Translations under genes and position numbers: made by a program
Assembly (NCBI RefSeq): GCF_900169715.1
Contig: NZ_LT835161.1
Location: 921,590 to 985,589 of the forward strand
Source: Kocuria massiliensis
Lineage (GTDB): Bacteria; Actinomycetota; Actinomycetes; Actinomycetales; Micrococcaceae
Direction of reading: 5' to 3'
Length of the DNA: 64,000 bases
Shown: one piece after another, positions 45,219 to 53,879 of the stretch
Layout of the letters: each line of letters starts with the position of its first letter
How positions within the stretch are numbered: the stretch's first letter is position 1
The notes under the pieces: generated by a model
Told to the model about the DNA's origin: nothing
Databases searched by the model: none
What the model saw: the letters and a program-made list of their open reading frames with translations, nothing else

Positions 45219-45314
45219 AAACATTTCTTCGGAAGCATTCTCGCTTAGGGCGAGGAAGCCTCCGTCGTATCAATCAGTTGGTGGCCTGCGGCATTGGCTG
45301 AGGAGAATAATCTC

Positions 45315-45665
45315 ATGCAGACTCTGGATTTCATTGACCAGAAAAACCTCCGCACGGATATCCCGGAATTCGGCCCGGGCGACACCCTCGATGTTCACGT
45401 GAACATTACTGAGGGCAATCGCTCCCGTGTTCAGGTTTTCCGTGGCTACGTCGTCGGCCGTCAGGGTGCCGGCGTGCGCGAGACCTTCACCGTCCGCAAG
45501 GTTTCCTTCGGCGTCGGTGTGGAGCGTACGTTCCCCCTGCACTCCCCGATTTTCGACAAGATCGAGGTTTTGACGCGCGGTGACGTTCGTCGCGCCAAGC
45601 TGTACTACATGCGTGACCGCCACGGTAAGGCAGCTCGTATCCGTGAGAAGCGCGAGACCAAGTAA
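45315..45665 (+). CDS. rplS: 50S ribosomal protein bL19
   Basis: bL19 sits at the subunit interface. The 116-residue product ([19 protein letters not shown]) carries the family signature [18 protein letters not shown] at the C-terminus. ATG at 45315 follows GAGGAGAAT; the TTG at 45294 lies upstream of this site and is rejected. Confidence 0.97.
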   Translation: MQTLDFIDQKNLRTDIPEFGPGDTLDVHVNITEGNRSRVQVFRGYVVGRQGAGVRETFTVRKVSFGVGVERTFPLHSPIFDKIEVLTRGDVRRAKLYYMRDRHGKAARIREKRETK

Positions 45666-45679
45666 GGTCTTTCGTCATC

Positions 45680-46336
45680 ATGACTTTGGCCGATACCTCG
45701 GCCCACGCCGCCAAGCGCCGGTTCCTCTCGGGGAACCGGCGCTTGGTCGTGGTGGCGTTGTCGATTGCCGTCGTCGTCATAGTGTGCATCCGTGGATTTG
45801 TCCTGGATGTGTTTTACATCCCTTCGGGGTCGATGGAACCGACCTTGAAGGGCGGCAATCGAGTTGCCGTGTGGCGCTTGGACGCCGGCGAGCCTCAGCG
45901 CGGGGACATTGTGGTCTTCGATGGTTCGGGGTCGTTGGCTCCCTACGATTCTGGGGCGAACGCGTTGACTCGCTTGGCCTCGGAAGTTGGCGCGTGGGTC
46001 GGAATGACTCAGCGTGACGATATTTACGTGAAACGCGTGATCGGCGTCGCCGGGGATCACGTGCACTGCTGCGCCGCCGATGGGAAGGTCACCGTCAACG
46101 GAAAACCTCTCGACGAGCCGTACATCATGCCGGGCGACGCACCGTCGACGACACCATTCGACGTCGTCGTTCCCGAAGGCCGCATGTGGGTCATGGGCGA
46201 TCACCGTTCCGAATCGCGGGACTCCAGGTCGCTGCTCGGCGCACCCGGTGGGGGCCTGATTCGTACCGATAAGATCGTGGGTCGCCCCGTCGCCGTGTTG
46301 TGGCCGCTCGATTCCGTGACCCGAATTCGCCGATGA
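45680..46336 (+). CDS. lepB: signal peptidase I (first of two)
   Basis: Signal peptidase I cleaves secretory signal peptides outside the membrane. The 218-residue protein has an N-terminal membrane helix (about 21-40), the nucleophile Ser51 in IPSGSMEPT, and the general base Lys118 in YVKRVIGVAGD. A conserved GDHRSESRDS box lies near residue 172. It is followed by a second lepB 58 bases later. Tandem lepB copies downstream of rplS are common in actinobacteria. Confidence 0.95.
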   Translation: MTLADTSAHAAKRRFLSGNRRLVVVALSIAVVVIVCIRGFVLDVFYIPSGSMEPTLKGGNRVAVWRLDAGEPQRGDIVVFDGSGSLAPYDSGANALTRLASEVGAWVGMTQRDDIYVKRVIGVAGDHVHCCAADGKVTVNGKPLDEPYIMPGDAPSTTPFDVVVPEGRMWVMGDHRSESRDSRSLLGAPGGGLIRTDKIVGRPVAVLWPLDSVTRIRR

Positions 46337-46394
46337 CGGACGCCGACGCCAGTAGACTTGGCTGAGACCTGAGCTTGTGAGAAAAGGACACCCC

Positions 46395-47183
46395 ATGGCA
46401 TCTGATCAGAACGCCTCCGCCGACGACTCCTTGGGTGGATCGACGGTCGAAGAATCTCGCACTGCCCGTCGAGCAGCTCGACGTGACAAGAAGCAGGAGC
46501 CAGAGGGACTCTGGCCGAAGATTAAAGAGATCCTGCTGGTCATCTTCTACGCCCTCATCATTGCTTTCATCGTCAAGACGTTCCTGATCCGCGGATTTTA
46601 TATTCCGTCCGGTTCCATGGAGAACACGCTGGAACTCAACGATCGAATTTTCGTGAATGTCGCCGGTAACTACCTTTCCGACCCGGATCGTGGCGACATT
46701 GTGGTGTTCAAGGATAGCCAGCACTGGATTCCTGAGAATCAGTCGAATACGTCGTCTAACCCGATTCGTGATGCTCTCTCGTTTGTGGGCGTCCTGCCGG
46801 ATTCCTCGCAGAATTACCTCATCAAGCGCGTGATTGGTAAGGGCGGCGACCACGTGACGTGCTGCTCCGCCGACGGCAAGGTTCAGGTCAATGGCAAGGC
46901 TATTGATGAATCCTCGTACCTCTATCCCGGCGCCAAGCCCTCAGATTTTCCTTTCGATGTCACCGTCCCGGAGGGCGAATACTTCGTGATGGGTGACCAC
47001 CGTAACGCCTCGGCTGACTCGCGGTATCACATTCAGCAAGGTACGGAATTCGTCAAGCGCGACGATATTGAAGGACGCGCGTTCGTTACCGCGTGGCCCA
47101 TTAGCCGTTGGACGTGGCTAGATTCCGCCGACAACGTCTTCAGCGACATTCCCGGTCCCAAAGCAACGAACAGCGATAAGTAA
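46395..47183 (+). CDS. lepB: signal peptidase I (second of two)
   Basis: The 262-residue paralogue has a charged cytoplasmic N-terminus, a membrane helix at about 45-65, catalytic Ser74 in IPSGSMENT and Lys144 in LIKRVIGKGGDH, and MGDHRNASADSR near residue 205. ATG at 46395 follows AAAAGGA; an upstream in-frame start would add only six residues. Its stop overlaps the rnhB ATG. Which of the two copies is essential cannot be told. Confidence 0.95.
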   Translation: MASDQNASADDSLGGSTVEESRTARRAARRDKKQEPEGLWPKIKEILLVIFYALIIAFIVKTFLIRGFYIPSGSMENTLELNDRIFVNVAGNYLSDPDRGDIVVFKDSQHWIPENQSNTSSNPIRDALSFVGVLPDSSQNYLIKRVIGKGGDHVTCCSADGKVQVNGKAIDESSYLYPGAKPSDFPFDVTVPEGEYFVMGDHRNASADSRYHIQQGTEFVKRDDIEGRAFVTAWPISRWTWLDSADNVFSDIPGPKATNSDK

Positions 47184-47962
47184 TGCCCTCGGGTTCGCAA
47201 GAGCCTACCTTGGACCGGGGGCCGGACCTTGCCGTGGAGCAAGAGTTGCTCGAACACGGCTATGCCGGAGTCGTTGGCATGGATGAGGTTGGCCGGGGAG
47301 CATTGGCGGGACCGGTAACCGTCGGCGCGACGTGGGTACCTCCGGGACTTGCCTTGGCCGTGGAAGGTCTGACGGACAGTAAAGCTCTGAGTCCGGCCCG
47401 ACGTCGGAATATGGTCCCCAAGATCCTCGACTGGGTGGTGGCCGCTACCGGTAGCTCGACGCCCCAGGAGATTGACGAGTTGGGGATCACGCAAGCGTTG
47501 CGCTTGGCCGGGATGAGAGCCATGGATCAACTGTGTTCGCGAGTTGGGCGAAGCACGATATTGGCATCCGCGGTCTTGTTGGATGGCCGTGACGACTGGC
47601 TGACACGTGCTAGGGACCTATTGTCCGCGCTGGAACCAGATCCGTTGGCTCGCCACCGCTCTGAGAACGACGTGTGGGATTTGCCGGTGACGATGCAGGT
47701 CAAAGGCGATTTTCGGTGTGCGTCCATTTCCGCGGCCAGTGTGGTCGCGAAGGTAGAGCGCGACGACGTCATGGTCGAGTTGTCGGAGGACCATCCGATG
47801 TATGCGTGGGATCGGAATAAGGGGTACGGTTCGTCGTCGCATCGGGACGGAATTCTTCGGTGCGGGCCTTGCGCGGAGCATCGGTTGTCGTGGTCCTTGG
47901 GGGCTTCGGAAGCACAGATCCGGGCGGCGTTACGGACCCGGGAGTTGCGACCCGGAACTTAG
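47183..47962 (+). CDS. rnhB: ribonuclease HII
   Basis: RNase HII removes misincorporated ribonucleotides and RNA in hybrids. The 259-residue protein has the catalytic GMDEVGRGALAGPV (Asp and Glu) near residue 33. A second conserved block, CASISAASVVAKVERD, lies near residue 177. It overlaps the upstream lepB stop by one base (TAATG), a typical order in actinobacteria. Confidence 0.96.
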   Translation: MPSGSQEPTLDRGPDLAVEQELLEHGYAGVVGMDEVGRGALAGPVTVGATWVPPGLALAVEGLTDSKALSPARRRNMVPKILDWVVAATGSSTPQEIDELGITQALRLAGMRAMDQLCSRVGRSTILASAVLLDGRDDWLTRARDLLSALEPDPLARHRSENDVWDLPVTMQVKGDFRCASISAASVVAKVERDDVMVELSEDHPMYAWDRNKGYGSSSHRDGILRCGPCAEHRLSWSLGASEAQIRAALRTRELRPGT

Positions 47963-48075
47963 GCGCCGTCCACTGATGACCTCGTTTGGGGGAGTTACGG
48001 TGCTTATCCACAAATAATGCCCAAATTGCCCGTGCGTCACCGTGCACCGAGTCGGAATGGTGCATCTTGTGGGGC

Positions 48076-48459
48076 ATGAATCGTTGTAGCAATTCTCGGA
48101 TCAGTCTTGGCTTGTGGGGCGAGGAGATCGCCTCGTCCTTGTTGTGTTCGTTGGGTTGGGAGGTCCTGGAACGCAACTGGAGACCGCGTCCCGGGTGCTC
48201 GACCGTGCGTGGCGAGATCGACATCATCGCCGTTCAGGGTGAGCAGTTTGTGGTGTGTGAGGTCAAGACGCGCTCGAGTCTGCGATTTGGGCATCCTTTT
48301 GAGGCTGTGGATGTGTCAAAGGCCGCGCGGCTGGGTCGCTTGGCGGGTGCGTGGTGCGCGGCAACGGGGACCGACCGGGAGCGCGTGCGTGTCGATGTGA
48401 TCGCGATCGTTGGTGATCAGCGGAGGTTCTCGGTGGAGCACCTGGTGGGGGTGCTCTGA
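48076..48459 (+). CDS. YraN-family (UPF0102) putative nuclease-fold protein
   Basis: The 127-residue protein has the endonuclease-like core of UPF0102: GLWGEEIASSLL, then RGEIDIIAV and VVCEVKTRSS, where the D/E-x-K pattern is intact. Function is not established in the family. ATG at 48076 follows GTGGGG; the frame is open upstream but without homology. Its stop overlaps the comM-like ATG, and yraN-comM-dprA is a conserved set. Confidence 0.9.
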   Translation: MNRCSNSRISLGLWGEEIASSLLCSLGWEVLERNWRPRPGCSTVRGEIDIIAVQGEQFVVCEVKTRSSLRFGHPFEAVDVSKAARLGRLAGAWCAATGTDRERVRVDVIAIVGDQRRFSVEHLVGVL

Positions 48460-49994
48460 TGGGGTATGCCAGGACGTTCACGGTGGCGTTGTTGGGGTTG
48501 TCGGGTCACGTGGTCGAGGTTGAAGCGGATATCGGGCAGACTCTGCCGGCTTTCGTATTGCTGGGTTTGCCGGATTCGTCGTTGAAAGAGTCGAGGGAAC
48601 GTATCCGCTCGGCCGCGAAGAATTCAGGTGTACCCCTCGTGCCGCGAAAACTGACGGTCAACCTTTCACCCGCAGGTCTCCCGAAAGCGGGTACTGCTTT
48701 TGACCTGGCGATCGTGGTGGCGGCGATTCAGGCGGCCGGTCAAGCGCGTCCGACGGATCGGTGCGTCTTTCTCGCCGAGACGGGGTTGGATGGGTCGTTG
48801 CGTCCGGTTCAGGGCGTGTATCCGGCGGTCAGCGCAGCGGTGGCGGCTGGGCATCGAGTCGTGGTGGTGGCCCGTGAAAACCGTGCCGAAGCGGAGTTGG
48901 TGCATGGGGCCGAGGTCCATGGGTTCGATGCCTTGGCGGATGTATTGCGTTGGTGTGGTGCGGAGGATGCGCGTCTTCGGTGGCCGGCTCATCGGCGCGT
49001 CCTGGAGCCGGCGGTACAAAAGGCCAGGGCACGCCCCGATTTGTGTGATGTGCTGGGTCAAGAACAGGGCCGTTGGGCCTTGGAGATTGCAGCCGCCGGG
49101 GGTCATCACCTCGCGATGTTCGGACCTCCGGGCTCGGGAAAAACGATGTTGGCGGAACGACTGCCGAGCATCTTGCCGGCCTTGGACGAATCGGCTTCTC
49201 AGGAGGTGACGTCGATTCATTCGGTGGGTGTTCCGGACGTCCGATTGAATCAACTGATGACCGAGCCTCCATGGGAGGCACCACACCATACGTCTTCGGC
49301 GTCGGCGATCGTGGGCGGCGGGAGTGGATTACCTCGGCCGGGCGCGATTTCTCGTGCTCACCATGGCGTCCTCTTCCTCGACGAGGCGCCCGAGTTTCGC
49401 CGAGGGGTACTCGATGCTCTGCGTCAGCCCCTCGAGTCCGGGTGGATCACTCTGAATCGGGCTCAAGGGAGCGCGAAGTATCCCGCTCGATTTCAGCTCG
49501 TGTTGGCCGCTAATCCGTGCCCTTGTGGTCGCTCTCTGAGCGTCGGAGAAGTCTGTTCGTGCGCACCTCGGGAAAAGCGTTCATATTTAGGTCGCCTGTC
49601 GGGGCCACTGATGGATCGCATCGATCTTCAGTTGCGGGTGCCGAAGCTTTCGTGGGCCGAGATCTCGCAGGGGCAGGTCCCGGAAACTTCGGACATTGTT
49701 GCAGGCAGGGTTGCTCATGCGCGTGCTCGGGCACGGGAACGACTCGCCCGGTGGGGCCTATCGTGTAACGCCGAAGTTCGGGGAAGCCAACTGCGGAATG
49801 AACTTCGGTTACCGGCGAGCGTCCTCGGCGGGCTGCGCAGACTGCAGGAACGTGGTCAGATTTCACTGCGTGGGTGTCACCGTATTGAACGGGTCGCCTG
49901 GACGTTGGCCGATCTCGACGACGCCGAGTCGCCACGACAAGAGCATATCGACGCGGCCATTGGCCTGCGGACCGGAGTGGGGTGTTCTGCATGA
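48459..49994 (+). CDS. YifB/ComM-family Mg-chelatase-like ATPase
   Basis: The 511-residue protein has an N-terminal Lon-like domain (TLPAFVLLGLPDSSLKESRER), the AAA+ Walker A GPPGSGKTMLAERL near residue 225, HHGVLFLDEAPEF as Walker B, and a zinc-type NPCPCG...CSC segment. ComM is a helicase that promotes branch migration during natural transformation. Here it overlaps dprA (ATGA), supporting a joint role in DNA processing. The match is to the family; the ComM function is inferred. Confidence 0.92.
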   Translation: MGYARTFTVALLGLSGHVVEVEADIGQTLPAFVLLGLPDSSLKESRERIRSAAKNSGVPLVPRKLTVNLSPAGLPKAGTAFDLAIVVAAIQAAGQARPTDRCVFLAETGLDGSLRPVQGVYPAVSAAVAAGHRVVVVARENRAEAELVHGAEVHGFDALADVLRWCGAEDARLRWPAHRRVLEPAVQKARARPDLCDVLGQEQGRWALEIAAAGGHHLAMFGPPGSGKTMLAERLPSILPALDESASQEVTSIHSVGVPDVRLNQLMTEPPWEAPHHTSSASAIVGGGSGLPRPGAISRAHHGVLFLDEAPEFRRGVLDALRQPLESGWITLNRAQGSAKYPARFQLVLAANPCPCGRSLSVGEVCSCAPREKRSYLGRLSGPLMDRIDLQLRVPKLSWAEISQGQVPETSDIVAGRVAHARARARERLARWGLSCNAEVRGSQLRNELRLPASVLGGLRRLQERGQISLRGCHRIERVAWTLADLDDAESPRQEHIDAAIGLRTGVGCSA

Positions 49995-51226
49995 CGCGGG
50001 AATCGACACGGATGGCCGCTGAAGACGTTCGAAGCGCCCGAATCCAGCTAATGCACTTCCTCGAACCCCAAGATCACTTGGGCATGGCGCTAATCCATGT
50101 GCTCGGCCCCGTGAAAGCTTACGAGATCGTGGCGGGCCGAGCTCCATCTTCCGGTGAACTGGATGTCGTGAGGGAAGAGCGTCCTGAACTTTCCGAACGA
50201 ATGGACGAGGAGTCTTTACGGAAGACTCTGCACCGATGGCGTCAACGACAACCCCTACGAAGCCCCTTGTCCATGGAACGAACTTTGAGCGATAGAGGAT
50301 CCTGGCTCGCCGTACCGGAGGACGAGGATTGGCCCGAAGCTTTGGCGCATATAGGGGAGAGGGCACCGATCGGTCTCTGGGGGCGGGGAGACAGGGCCGG
50401 CCTCTCCACGCCGGTGGACACGCAACTCGCCGTCGTTGGATGCCGAGATTCCACCAATTACGGTCACGAAGTCACGGGTCATTTGGTGAGCGCGGTGGCC
50501 GCGGAAGGCTACGGCATATTGTCTGGTGCCGCTTTCGGTATCGACGCCGTCGCGCACCGAACAGCACTAGCCACGGGGACGGGGGCGCCTTCAACGGTCG
50601 CGTTCCTCGCGTGTGGAATCGACCGAACCTATCCACGGGCTCACGAAGAACTCCTGCGGGACATCGAGAGGTCAGGGTTGATTCTGACAGAGCTGAATCC
50701 AGGTTCGAGTCCCATGCGTCACCGATTCCTGCAACGCAATCGACTGATCGCGGCCCTGTCGGCGGTGACTCTCGTGGTCGAGGCAAGGCTTCGATCGGGT
50801 GCCCTCAACACCGCCCGTCATGCCTTGGAGATGGGCCGCACGGTCGGTGTGGTTCCGGGTCCGGTGTTCAGCGCGCAGTCGGCGGGATGCCATCGATTGG
50901 TTTCCGAAGCACCGGTAGAACTCGTGACTTCCAGTGATGACCTGCTGAACCTGCTACCCAGTGGTGAACACCGAGGAAAGGGCTCCAGACATACAACGAA
51001 GGCGCCGCCTCGAGACAATGTGGAGACCGAATTGGCCCTGACCCAGATGCAGGTGTTGGTGAGAGAAGCACTGCCAGCTCGTCATCCCGTACCGCCTGAG
51101 AGGCTTTGTAGCTCCGCCGGGTTACCCATCCGCGACGTCCTCGCCACACTAGCTCAACTGGAGCAGCGTGACTTGGCCGAATGCCGTGACGGTTTGTGGA
51201 AGATGTCGACAGGTGGCCGCGCATGA
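49991..51226 (+). CDS. dprA: DNA-processing protein DprA
   Basis: DprA loads RecA on incoming single-stranded DNA. The 411-residue protein has the Rossmann-like core: VGCRDSTNYGHEV near residue 137, then SGAAFGIDAVAHRTAL and the NRLIAAL segment. A C-terminal winged-helix-like part follows. The ATG at 49991 overlaps the comM stop. The N-terminal 120 residues are less conserved than the core. With comM and yraN this forms a small DNA-uptake/processing operon. Confidence 0.93.
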   Translation: MTRESTRMAAEDVRSARIQLMHFLEPQDHLGMALIHVLGPVKAYEIVAGRAPSSGELDVVREERPELSERMDEESLRKTLHRWRQRQPLRSPLSMERTLSDRGSWLAVPEDEDWPEALAHIGERAPIGLWGRGDRAGLSTPVDTQLAVVGCRDSTNYGHEVTGHLVSAVAAEGYGILSGAAFGIDAVAHRTALATGTGAPSTVAFLACGIDRTYPRAHEELLRDIERSGLILTELNPGSSPMRHRFLQRNRLIAALSAVTLVVEARLRSGALNTARHALEMGRTVGVVPGPVFSAQSAGCHRLVSEAPVELVTSSDDLLNLLPSGEHRGKGSRHTTKAPPRDNVETELALTQMQVLVREALPARHPVPPERLCSSAGLPIRDVLATLAQLEQRDLAECRDGLWKMSTGGRA

Positions 51227-51282
51227 CGCGTAACGCAACCAATCCACCAGGGGAGAAGCCCCCGGGTACAGTAGGGAAATCC

Positions 51283-51304
51283 GAGGGTCTCGATAAGGAC
51301 CCTC
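51283..51304 (+). promoter_or_regulatory. short hairpin before the hemD-like gene
   Basis: GAGGGTC and GACCCTC form a 7-bp stem with an 8-base loop, ending 24 bases before the gene's ATG and just ahead of its GAGGAGG site. There is no T tract, so it is more likely a leader structure than a terminator. Confidence 0.35.
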
Positions 51305-51327
51305 ACAACGTATGAGGAGGTGCCGCG

Positions 51328-52167
51328 ATGTCGGACGTGACGAATGAGCCCTGCGTCTTCGTGACTGCCCAACGTAAAGCAACCGAGATCGAGGGCGCCC
51401 TCCAGCGCAAAGGAGTGCGCGTGGAGCATTGTCCTGCGTTGCTCACGACCCCGGTTGAAGACGATCCTCGGCTCATGGCCACGACTCGCCACATCATCGA
51501 GAGTTCACCGGACTTCGTAGTCGTCACCACCGGCAGAGGGCTTCGTGGATGGCTCTCGGCGGCGGATGCGGAGGGTTGTGGAACGGAGCTCCGCGAAACG
51601 CTGAGAGGGGCGAGAATTGTGGCCCGCGGGGCCAAGGCCCTCGGCGCCTTGCGGGGCGAAAAGATTCCCGTCGAGTGGGTGTCTCACGAAGAGACGGCTG
51701 CGGACGTTGGGCGGTACCTTTCGACATTGTCTTTGGAAGGCCGGACCGTCGTCGTCCAGCACCATGGAACAGGTTCTGATGGCCTCGACGAGCTCATCGA
51801 ATCACGGGGTGGCAAGAGCGAACCCATTGTGACCTACAGGTCTGACCCGCCCTCTGACTCCGAGCCGTTGCTGAACAGCATCCGGGCGGCCGCACACGGC
51901 GGTGCCATTGGGGTTCTCTTCACCTCGGCCAGCGGCAGTGAAGAATGGTTAGCGTTGATGAGCGAGACAGACCGAGCCCAGATCCAGAGGGCAACCCGGA
52001 CAGGAAAAACGGCACTTTTTGCCGTCGGGGACGTCACGGCAGCACCACTGGTCGCCGCCGGATTGAGCGTGCGCGTGCCGAGTCGATTCCGCCTGGGCGC
52101 TGTTCTCACGCTCATCACAAGGTGGGCGTCCGATCTGAGAACTCCCACGATGGAGACGACGCCGTGA
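51328..52167 (+). CDS. uroporphyrinogen-III synthase (HemD)-family protein
   Basis: HemD closes the linear tetrapyrrole to uroporphyrinogen III. This 279-residue protein has the two-lobed pattern of the family: a VVTTGRGLRGWL segment in lobe 1, and GVLFTSASGSEEW followed by FAVGDVTAAPLVAAGL near the end. No other haem gene is nearby, so enzymatic HemD activity is not certain; some actinobacterial relatives are regulators with a C-terminal HTH, which is missing here. ATG at 51328 follows GAGGAGG. Its stop overlaps xerC (GTGA). Confidence 0.75.
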   Translation: MSDVTNEPCVFVTAQRKATEIEGALQRKGVRVEHCPALLTTPVEDDPRLMATTRHIIESSPDFVVVTTGRGLRGWLSAADAEGCGTELRETLRGARIVARGAKALGALRGEKIPVEWVSHEETAADVGRYLSTLSLEGRTVVVQHHGTGSDGLDELIESRGGKSEPIVTYRSDPPSDSEPLLNSIRAAAHGGAIGVLFTSASGSEEWLALMSETDRAQIQRATRTGKTALFAVGDVTAAPLVAAGLSVRVPSRFRLGAVLTLITRWASDLRTPTMETTP

Positions 52168-53111
52168 GCACCGCAAATTCACAAGACAACCATGAACTGG
52201 GAGAAACGTTCACCCAAGCCCTCGGCGAGTTCGAAGAATACCTTCGCTATGAGAAGGCGCGTTCCCCGGAAACCCTTCGGGCCTACACATCAGACTTGCT
52301 GGAGCTCTTCCGCTTCGCCCAAAAGGTAGGCCTGACCTCGCCTTGGGAGCTCGAACTCGAGCACCTCCGCGAATGGCTCGGTTGGGGATTTGAACGTCGC
52401 GAAGCCAGAACGACCTTGTCACGAAAGGCGTCCAGTGCCCGCACGTTCTACGCCTGGGCTCACGGCAGGGGAAAAATCGACACGAACCCCGCCCTCAGAA
52501 TCCAATCTCCGAAAGGGCATCGTACCCTTCCCAAAGTGCTGAGCACTCAGGACATCACACAGCTTCTCGAACTCGTCGAGAGCGACATCCTCGAGAACCC
52601 CGAGGACGTACGAGCCTTGAGAAACCGTGCCGTCGTCGAGCTGCTGTACGGCTCCGGGGTGCGCATTGCAGAACTCTGTGGACTCAATCTGGGTGACATC
52701 AACACCGAACGCAGGACTATCACCGTTACAGGTAAAGGCAATAAACAACGGACTATCCCCGTAGGAATCCCGGCAATGTCGGCGATCGACCATTGGATAC
52801 GCCGCGGGCGCATCCAATGGGTCCATTCCGCCGAGAATGCCCTCTTCATCGGCGTCCGCGGCAAGCGCGCTGGAGCACGACAAATTCGGGATGATCTCAA
52901 CGCGCTGCTGAGCCGAGCCACCAGCGCAGGCGCCACCGGGGCCCACATTTTCCGCCATACAGCGGCCACTCACATGGTCGATGGCGGCGCTGATATCCGT
53001 GCAGTCCAAGAAATGCTTGGGCATTCAACCCTGGCCACAACGCAGATTTACACGCACGTTTCCGTGGACCGGCTTCAAAAGACGTACCGTCAGGCGCACC
53101 CGCGAGCGTAA
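52164..53111 (+). CDS. xerC: tyrosine recombinase XerC
   Basis: XerC (with XerD) resolves chromosome dimers at dif. The 315-residue protein has an N-terminal SAM-like core-binding domain and a catalytic domain with Arg in YGSGVRIAELCG, Lys in GKGNKQRTIP, HIFRH and GHSTLATTQIYTHVS with the nucleophile Tyr. GTG at 52164 overlaps the hemD-like stop; the frame is open upstream without homology. It lies 28 kb from the island and looks like the chromosomal Xer gene near dprA, not an element integrase. Confidence 0.93.
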   Translation: MSTANSQDNHELGETFTQALGEFEEYLRYEKARSPETLRAYTSDLLELFRFAQKVGLTSPWELELEHLREWLGWGFERREARTTLSRKASSARTFYAWAHGRGKIDTNPALRIQSPKGHRTLPKVLSTQDITQLLELVESDILENPEDVRALRNRAVVELLYGSGVRIAELCGLNLGDINTERRTITVTGKGNKQRTIPVGIPAMSAIDHWIRRGRIQWVHSAENALFIGVRGKRAGARQIRDDLNALLSRATSAGATGAHIFRHTAATHMVDGGADIRAVQEMLGHSTLATTQIYTHVSVDRLQKTYRQAHPRA

Positions 53112-53274
53112 GGGGATCCAGGGAATTCACAGAAAGCCCACCGATGATCCACGGCTCTCCGGGTCTATGCCTCGCGCAAAATATCGGGCACAATACTAAT
53201 CGTTGACCCGTTCTTGGTTCACCGTCGTCAGGTCGTAGGGGAAGACGTATCTGTCGATGACATGGGAGCCTAAG

Positions 53275-53781
53275 GTGAATACGACGTCAACCCGAGGGGT
53301 TTTGCACGTACACGCAACCCCGAGTGCATTGTGCCCACACATCCGCTGGGCGCTGGAATCCGTGGCCGGCCGGTCAGCGGATCTTGAGTGGTACCCGCAG
53401 GAGGCCCTGCCGGGACAACTTCGAACCACCATGGAGTGGGAAGGCCCTCAAGGCACAGGCGCCCTGATCGCCTCCGCTTTGCAACGACTCAAGTCCTTGC
53501 GTTTCGAAGTGACCGAAGAAGCGAGCAGCGGCTCAGATGCGGGGCGATGGGCTTACACCCCTCAACTGGGTATCTTCTACGGAATGACCGACTCCCTGGG
53601 CAATACGGTCATTACGGAGGACCGTGTGCGGTACGCCTATGAGTTTTCTCAAGGAAACCCCGAGGTTCTACTCCGCCAATTTGCTCTCGCGTTGGGCGAA
53701 GCCTGGGACACCGAACTTGAGCCGCTTCGTGAGCGTGCCATCGAGCCAAGCAATGTGCGATACCTGCACCGCGTTGGCTAG
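53275..53781 (+). CDS. DUF3145 family protein
   Basis: A 168-residue protein starting TRGVLHVHATPSALCPHIRWA after a few variable residues, the signature of DUF3145, a family found only in actinobacteria with no known function. GTG at 53275 has GGAG six bases upstream and is preferred over the ATG at 53257. It is convergent with fabF across a strong terminator. The 163-base upstream gap contains no recognised element. Confidence 0.85.
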   Translation: MNTTSTRGVLHVHATPSALCPHIRWALESVAGRSADLEWYPQEALPGQLRTTMEWEGPQGTGALIASALQRLKSLRFEVTEEASSGSDAGRWAYTPQLGIFYGMTDSLGNTVITEDRVRYAYEFSQGNPEVLLRQFALALGEAWDTELEPLRERAIEPSNVRYLHRVG

Positions 53782-53797
53782 CATCGAATCCAGATAG

Positions 53798-53839
53798 CAA
53801 AAGGGCCCCATCAGTTCCATGACTGATGGGGCCCTTTTG
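53798..53839. terminator. strong bidirectional terminator between DUF3145 and fabF
   Basis: An 18-bp perfect stem (53798-53815 with 53822-53839) with a 6-base loop, A-rich on the left and T-rich on the right arm end (AAAAGGGCCCC / GGGGCCCTTTT). It lies between two convergent genes and can serve both directions. Confidence 0.9.
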
Positions 53840-53879
53840 CGTGGTCCCCTTCCGGGCGACCTCGCTGGGAGCTCAAGAC

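Noticed and set aside
45680-47183. Tandem lepB genes as a recent duplication
   Set aside because: The two proteins differ strongly in length and sequence, and paired lepB genes at this site are usual in actinobacteria.
52164-53111. Tyrosine recombinase as the integrase of the island
   Set aside because: It lies 28 kb away, overlaps hemD, sits near dprA as chromosomal XerC does, and has the length and motifs of XerC.
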